From Adiantum capillus-veneris (lineage: Eukaryota; Streptophyta; Polypodiopsida; Polypodiales; Pteridaceae): a stretch of 64,000 bases of DNA. The DNA is taken from assembly GCA_014529385.2 (NCBI GenBank), contig CM043953.1:68384372-68448371 (forward strand), written 5' to 3'. Positions 57,250-64,000 of this stretch are shown here, one piece after another. The notes under the pieces were generated by a model. It had not been told where the DNA came from and did no database searches. It was given only the letters and a program-made list of their open reading frames with translations. Position numbers and translations under genes: made by a program. Within the stretch, counting starts at the first letter, position 1. Every line of letters starts with the position of its first letter.

Positions 57250-59598
57250 AGTGAGTTACCTCACCCTACCAAAATCACCCAAACACTGTGGCTATCCCTA
57301 CCATTTGACTGTACATAGGCGTGCGTGAGTCACGGGACTTTTCCCATATCTCCTTACTGAAATAAAAAACCCTCAATTAGCTAGTCATTGGGCTAGTTGA
57401 GCCCAAAAAATAAAAAATATAAAAAATAAGTATAATATGGCCCATGCATATGTAAATATTTCTTTATATATAGGGCCTAAATAAAATATTTTTTCATAAT
57501 TATTTTGATATTTATTTAAATATTTCTACCTAGGTGTGTGTTATTTATGCTCTGTACATTGCCTCACCATTACCACAATTTTTCTTACCATTTTTCATAC
57601 TCTTTATTCCATATAGAAATATTTTCATGTAAGCTTCTCTTATATTTGGTGTAACTCCACCCCAACAAAAATCCAAAAAAACTATTTTTATTTATGTGTA
57701 TATTTTTCACTATTGTGATTTTTCCCTTCCTACATCTATTTTGTTTTTTTTTCTAAAAAATTAGAACACCAAAAATATTTATCTTTTTATGGTAGCCTCA
57801 TAATGAGAGAGATTTCTTTTGACCCCTTTATATTTTTTCCACTTATATTATTTATATTTGACATGTACATATTTTTTAGACCCCTCAATATTTGATTTTC
57901 TTAGTTGTACTATTCACTTATATCATGATCTCAACAATATCTTCAATTATAGACCTACCAAATAAGGTCAAGGGTAGGTGGCATGCATACATGCACTATG
58001 GAGGGCTCACTCTTGGAGGTATTCAAAAGAATCATCCAAAGAAGGACCCCACAAGGACCTTGTGCAGTGGAAAAAAACGGTCGGTTTTGCTGAATTTTTA
58101 AAGTTCACTTGCTCTCCGAATTTGAAAAGGTGATACAAACAAAAGTTGTAGCTCGTGGGCTGAACTTTTGCCTCAAACTTTTTCAAATTTTTTTGAGCTA
58201 CGAGCTGTGAGCTATGATTTTATTAGTGGACCCCAGTTTTCCCATGTTATGCAGCCACACTCTCTCTTCCACTTTATCATTTTCCTCTTTCACACACACT
58301 TCTCCACTCATCATCCCCACCTCTCTCACCCCTCCTCTCTGCACCCTACTCACCTTCTCCTCAACCTTGAAGAATAAGAGAAACCATGGTGAACTCATAC
58401 CTCCCACACACAATTCCATTCCAAAATTGACCACCTAGTCTCATTTTTCCTCCTCCAAGTTACCCATATCTTTCAAAAAAACCACAAAATTCAGCCTCTT
58501 CTCTTAAAAGACAGCATCATGGTGGTTGATTACTCAGCTTCAATTACCTTGTCTCTCAAGGAAGGTCAAGAGTGGAGAAAAAATGTACCGTCAAAGCTAG
58601 TGGACCGTCAACAAGCGTCAAAATCGGCCCTACTCAAGACACTTGGAGCATCAACTTTGTAAGAAATCCACCTTTTCTTACCTCTTAAGAGTTTTTCTTC
58701 CTTATTTGTATCCTACATGGATACTCCCATTGTAAATATCCAATTCCATTTGTAAATTAATACTAACTCTACTAACACTAACCCACTATGAAAAGTCCTA
58801 TCACCTCCATTTCTCTCCTCTCTCTTTCCCCACCAACTTCTTGATAATTCCAAGCAAAAGAAATTAGATAAATTGCTGAAAATCTAACCCAACCATGGTT
58901 AGAGGAGTAACCCTAGCCTTCAAAATTGCTATAAAAGGAGGGTGTAGCTAGCACAAAAGGGGGGAGCCATAAGCAAGAGCACTATGCTATAGCTTGAGAA
59001 GCCAAGCTCAACCTCTCTAGAAGGAGCTCTTGAGTGGAAGATCATTGTCTTATGCATGTGCATGTGTTGTAATAGGGGATTAGCAAGGGAACTCTATGCC
59101 ATTGTAAGAGAGAGAGTGATCATTCAATTGAGAGTAGGAAATCTATCATTTCTCCTACTAGTGTAAGCCCAACATTTGTTGAATCAAGGAGGGTGAATTT
59201 GGACTAAGCTTGGATACTTTGTCTCCCTTCCAACGTGAAGTAATGGACAACAATGATGCGTAAGTGTCTTGGTGTTTTTTGTTAAGTTCTTGATAGCTTG
59301 TCTCTGGTGTTGTCATCAATCTAGCCATAAATCCCACATACTGTAAGAGGGCGACAGGGTGGAGAGGACTCCCCTGGCTTTAAGACAGTGATTGGGGTGG
59401 CTTTTCTTGTGATGTGTTGTGGTGAAATTTACGCAAGCTATGTTGAACAAATACTAATCTCACTTTGATTTGTCATGACAGCTTTGTAAGAAGGTATTAA
59501 TGCAACAAGCACCCCCTCCCCCTTTCTCTCTCTTTCTTAAATATATAGTTGTGTTTGCTTGATCATTGCCGATACGTTTCAAAGCAGCCCGAGCAGTA

Positions 59599-59629
<31 letters not shown>

Positions 59630-59888
59630 TTTTAGTGTGTGACAGTGTTCCATTGATGTTAGGGTTAGTGTAAATTCCTTGCTTGTTTGTGGGTTGCTCT
59701 AACGATTCTCCTCTTTTGCGTCCTAGTTCGCTTTTAAACTAGGTGGTGCCCCTTGTGTAGTTGGGATTTGGCTGTGGGTTTGTTGTTTTGGTTTGTGTTG
59801 TGTTGTGCCCCAGCCCCATTGAGCAGCACGGGAGCCTTGAAGGGTGTCTAGAGGTTGCTCTTCTTGTTGCCCGCCCCGGACCGCCTCA
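57216..59888 (+). repeat. 5' LTR of the second Tat-like element
   Basis: TGATAGCC...CGCCTCA. It has an intact TATAAAAG at 58930-58937 and a shorter (TC)n tract (about 59598-59626) than the other copies. Confidence 0.9.
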
Positions 59889-59962
59889 AATTGGTGCCCC
59901 CACTGAGGACGGCTTGTGTATTTCTGTGTAGAATCAACCTTTAGCATAGTGAAGTAGTTTGC

Positions 59963-60175
59963 ATGAATCACGAAAATTTGTATGATCCCTTCATTCCCAT
60001 TGCAAGGAAAAAGGTACACATAATTGTTAGTACTAAGTTGCAATTTCAACGTGTCATTCGTAGAATTTTAGGTCCTCTTAGGTTGGCCGAGATAAACGCT
60101 TCAGTAAATCCTTTTATTTTGCCTCTCATTAGGTACGACCTTAGTTTGGACGTCTATATTTTTGTTTTGTTTTAA
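59963..60175 (+). CDS. Accessory ORF a, second copy (70 aa)
   Basis: Starts MNHENLYDPFIPIARKK and ends SLDVYIFVLF, with the same length and position relative to the PBS as 42108-41896. Sixty-three of 70 residues are identical. It is preserved although the element is cut just downstream. See ORF a for the evidence of constraint. Confidence 0.7.
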   Translation: MNHENLYDPFIPIARKKVHIIVSTKLQFQRVIRRILGPLRLAEINASVNPFILPLIRYDLSLDVYIFVLF

Positions 60176-60202
60176 GCATTAGGTCATGCATAGACCTAAT
60201 GC

Positions 60203-63200
60203 ATAATAGGTGCCTTATAGTCTTCTACGGTTTGTGCTATAAAGCACAAGTTGTTCCCGCTCCATTTCTCCTATTTTCGGGTAGTTTTCACATCAGGTGC
60301 AGCATTTACCATGGCTGACAACAACAACACAGATGTGTTCAAGATGTTTGCTGCTGAGGACAGGTTGGATGGGGACAACTACCCTATGTGGGCTTATATG
60401 ATGCAACATGTTCTTGTGTCAAAAGGTGTCTGGAACATTGTGCAGGGCATTGATGTACGTCCTGGTTTTGAAGATGTAGGCGATGTTGAGGATGTTGCAG
60501 GTCTTGCTGCAAGGATTGCAGCTGTTAGAGTTGTTTTGCCTACGGTAGAACAAGCTCGTTGGGATGTTAAGGATGCGCAGGCTCATGCATTGATTGCGTT
60601 GTCTGTGAAGCGCACCATTATTCCTCACATCCGTTCAGCAAAATCTGCAAAACAGGCTTGGGATATTCTAGCAGGTCTTTATGCAAGCCACAATGAGGCT
60701 AAAATTGCTTTGCTGCGTAAAGAGCTAGAGTCGAAGATTATGCATGAGGAAGATGATATGGACACTTTCCTTGCTAGTGTCAAGGATATCAATGAGAAAC
60801 TCATTTCTGCAGGTGAAGTCATTTCGGACAGTTCCCTTGTGCAGACTGTTCTTGATGCCTTACCAGATTCCTACCAGACTTTTGCTAGTACTTGGAGACT
60901 GATGACCCAAGGAAATCCTGAAGTTGTCAAGTTTGATGCATTATGCACATTGCTGTTGCAAGAGTCACTTTCTAGAAAAAACAGGACTAGGCAGTGTGCA
61001 GTTGAACAGGCTTTTATTGCTTCTCAAAGAAAGGGTGGTAACAGTAATGCAGCCATTTCTTATGGTTCTGCTACGAGTGGCAAAAATTCTGTTCCTAATG
61101 CTTCTGCTGGCAGCACTTCGTCTGGCAATTCTGGTGATAAGGGCAAAAAGAAGATGCATTGCCATTATTGTAAAGCCAATGATCACTTGATCAAGTCGTG
61201 TCCTAAGTTGAAGGCCAAAGAGGCTAAGAAGAAAGAGGGTGGTTCCACTGCAAATGCTGGTTCCACTACAAATGCAGCCATTGTTGAGTCTTCTGTGAAA
61301 GGAGATTGTGATGCTGATGTTGATGCAGAATGGGCTTTCAGCGCAGAGTGCACTTACAATCCTGCTGTCCATGATGTATGCTTGTCAGTTGCTGCAGATT
61401 CACATGTGTGGTATTTCGACAGTGGTACTACAAAGCACATTACCTCACATCGTGAATTGTTTACCTCTCTTGAGTCTGTCCCTCATGGGAATTCAGCCAC
61501 TTGTGCCAACAACGCCTCTTATCCAGTTCAGGGAGTTGGAAAGATTGTGCTCACTGCTGCTAATGGCAGTTCCTTCACACTTGTTGATGCACTTTATGTA
61601 CTTGGGATCAAGAAGAATCTCTTGTCTGTATCCGCACTTGCTAGACTTGGACTTGTAGTCAAATTTGTGGATGACAGATGTACAGTTCATGATCTCAGTT
61701 TTGGTGATGAAATTGTTGCATCTCGGCTTTTGTGCCGTGGGCTGTATAAGCTCACTTTGTATGACAAGTGTGGAAAAAATTTTGCAAATACTGTTGCAGA
61801 TTCAAGGGCTATTTCAGATGCAAAACTTTGGCATGCACGTTTTGGTCATCTGAATTTTGCCAGTTTGCTGCGTTTGCAAAAATCTGATATGGTTGCTTCT
61901 TTGCCGCCTCTTGAAGCACCTGTCAAACATGTTTGTGAAGGCTGTATTCTGGGTAAAATGCAGCGTTCTAAGTTTCCAAAGGATGGTTCAGTTAGGGCCA
62001 CATGCAGGTTGCAGCTTATGCATAGTGATGTTTGTGGGCCCATGCAAACTCCGTCTTTGGGCAATTACCTGTACTTCGTGACTTTCATTGATGATTACTC
62101 CAGGCATGCATGGGTATTTTCGCTTAAAGCGAAGTCCGAAGTTTTTATGTGCTTCAAACAATTTTTGGCTATGGCTGAAAATGTCTCAAAATGTACTATG
62201 GGCACCCTCCGTTCCGATCGAGGGGGGGAGTATATGTCTCATGAATTTAATGCATTTCTGGCTAGTCGTGGGATAAAACACCAATGTACAGTGCCTTATA
62301 CACCTCAGCAAAATGGTGTTGCTGAGAGGAAAAACAAGTCACTAACGGAAATGGCACGATGTATGGTCAAAAGTCAAGCTTTGCCGCATTCTTTTTGGCT
62401 TGAGGCCATCATGTGTGCCACTTATGTACTTAACAGGTGTCCTACAAAAGCTTTGCAGTCTATTACTCCATATGAAGCATGGCATGATAGAAAACCTTCT
62501 ATTGAGCACATGCGTGTTTTTGGCTGTTTGGAATATGCTTTGGTGCCACAAGTGCAACGCGGAAAATTGGATGATAAGGCTGTCAAATGTATTTTTGTTG
62601 GTTATAGTGCTGAAAGCAAAGGTTACAGGTTGTATCATCCGCAAACAAAACGTATTATGGTTTCACGGGATGTAGTGTTTGTGGAAGATTCTGTTCAGCC
62701 CTTGCTGTCATGTACTAGAGACAGTAATGTAAGCTCATAGGACATTTATGACACTTTGTTGCCTCTTTTCAGTGGTGGAAATATGAATGTAAGTTCCAAT
62801 GAGGGAAATGTACAGCCTATGGGGGTTTCTGAAAATGTTTTAGAACAGCCTATTACTGATGCAAATGTACATGATGTACTTGATGAGGAAAGGGCTGAAA
62901 ATGAGCAGGCTAGAGGTATGCCAAAATGGCTGGTGCACACTTTGCGTGACTCGTTCAGGCTCTCGCCATGCATCTTATGCATCAGATTGTTATGCTTTGG
63001 CTGCATCTAGTTTACATGATGTTGAGGAGCCTCTGTATTTTGATGAAGCACAGAATTCAGAAAATTGGATTGCTGCCATGAAATCAGAATATGATGCACT
63101 TATAGAGAATGACACATGGACTTTATGTGATTTGCCTCCTGGCAAAAAGGCCATTGGTACGAAGTGGGTTTACAAGTTGAAACGGAAGCCGGATGGTGAG

Positions 63201-64000
63201 ATTGATCGCCATAAGGCTCGACTTGTTGCAAAGGGTTATGCACAACAAAAAGGCATAGATTATGAAGAGACTTTTGCTCCCACTTGTCGTATGACTACTG
63301 TGCGTTTTCTATGTGCATTGGCAGTTCATTTTGGTTGGGATGTACATCAATCAGACATTGTCACTTCTTTCTTGAATGGTGACATATTTGAGGAAGTTTA
63401 TGGAATGCAGCCTCGCGGTTTTGTCATAAAAGGACAAGAGGACAAAGTGTGCAAATGTAAGAAGGCTTTATATGGGTTGAAGCAATCTCCTCGTGCTTGG
63501 TATGAGAAAGCTGACACTCATTTGGTTAAACGAGGCTTTCGTAACAGTCCAACAGAAAGCACATTGTATGTAAAGCGTGAGGATGATGTATTTCTCATTG
63601 TGGTTCTTTATGTTGATGATTTGCTGATCACTGGACCAAATGAGAGACATATTGCTGAATTTAAGGCTAATTTGAATGCTACTTTCAAGATGAAAGATTT
63701 GGGGCTGTTGCATCATTACTTGGGTATACAGTTTAAGCAGTGTGATGATGGTATTGCCTTGTGTCAGAAAAGTTACATAGAGACATTGCTATGTAAGTTT
63801 GGACTTGAGGATTGCAAACCTATTGCCACTCCCATGGAAACAGGTTTGAAGTTGAGTCTACATGATGCTGGCGATCCTGCTGATGTCACTCTTTACCAAA
63901 CTGCTGTTGGCTGCCTCATTTATGTATGCAACACGAGGCCAGATATTCAGTTTGCAGTCTCGCAGGTCAGCAGATTTATGCATAGCCCAGGGTCTAAGCA
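60203..64000 (+). mobile_element. Copia copy D, 5'-truncated, runs off the window
   Basis: Begins in the Copia leader (match to copy C leader from about tgcataa-aggtgcc) without a 5' LTR or PBS, and continues through gag and pol to the window end in the RNase H region. The junction with the Tat leader has tgcata on both sides. Confidence 0.88.
60311..64000 (+). pseudogene. Copia gag-pol of copy D, partial at window end
   Basis: The start is taken at 60311 (MADNNNTDVFKMFAAEDRL), matching copy C; an upstream in-frame ATG at 60251 lies in the leader. Gag has DNYPMWAYMMQHVL and the zinc knuckle CHYCKANDHLIKSC. Protease has DSGTTKHIT (usual DSGAS). Integrase has HARFGHL, CEGC, HSDVCGP, FIDDYSRHAW, SDRGGEY and NGVAERKN. 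A TAG at 62738-62740 (CAG in copy B) and a 32-bp deletion at 62950/62951 interrupt it. From about 63005 reverse transcriptase is open to the window end (FNG-type DIVTSFLNG, YVDDLLITGP, RPDIQFAVSQVSRFMH). Gag is complete and unbroken in this copy. Confidence 0.9.

Larger units (their letters stand above)
57216..60202 (+). mobile_element. Second Tat-like element, 5' end only
   Basis: A 2.67-kb LTR on the plus strand (57216-59888), PBS (59891-59905) and leader with ORF a (59963-60175), homologous to the minus-strand element at 32528-44885. At about 60202, 27 bp after ORF a, the sequence changes to Copia leader. The rest of the element, if present, lies beyond the window. The target site in host copy 1 (44997/44998) is empty. 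Confidence 0.88.

Overview
The window is nuclear DNA of a land plant. The only intact non-transposon gene encodes a secreted protein with two DUF26 (Gnk2-type) domains, a plant-specific architecture, and nearly everything else is nested plant retrotransposon sequence. The species cannot be read from the window; a large-genome fern or gymnosperm would fit, but that is a guess.

Layout. 1-13 kb: gene-poor DNA with small tandem duplications and three decayed LINE fragments (about 4.2-4.6, 9.0-11.0 and 12.2-13.0 kb). 13.6-14.5 kb: the DUF26 gene with a compact promoter. 15.1-57.2 kb: two copies of one host repeat (copy 1 = 15098-16564 + 30713-32527 + 44886-44997; copy 2 = 51668-54481 + 56727-57215), each split by different insertions. 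Copy 1 holds a Ty3/gypsy chromovirus (16565-30712, 1.6 kb LTRs, itself split by Copia DNA) and a Tat-like Ty3/gypsy element (32528-44885, 2.7 kb LTRs). Copy 2 holds a rearranged Copia element (54482-56726) and the 5' part of a second Tat-like element (from 57216), which runs into a further Copia copy (about 60203 to the window end). Each host copy shows the empty site for the insertions in the other. 45-51.6 kb is gene-poor, with a telomere-like degenerate repeat field and an unidentified coding remnant.

Main points of interest. The Tat-like element carries four small ORFs on its coding strand between the 5' LTR and gag (42108 down to 40571). The two short ones are related to each other and so are the two long ones. 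The first is intact in the second Tat copy, with about 12 synonymous against 7 amino-acid-changing differences, which points to a selected protein. A single Copia family is present as four damaged copies (A 20867-24063 minus, B 24061-27613 plus, C 54482-56726 minus, D 60203-64000 plus). A and B form an inverted repeat with arms of about 2.2 kb. C is internally scrambled with an extra LTR/PBS scrap and an inverted RT segment. Most of their stop codons are CAG-to-TAG changes, as expected from deamination of methylated cytosine in CHG context. No retroelement gene set here is intact, so the elements look non-autonomous or dead.
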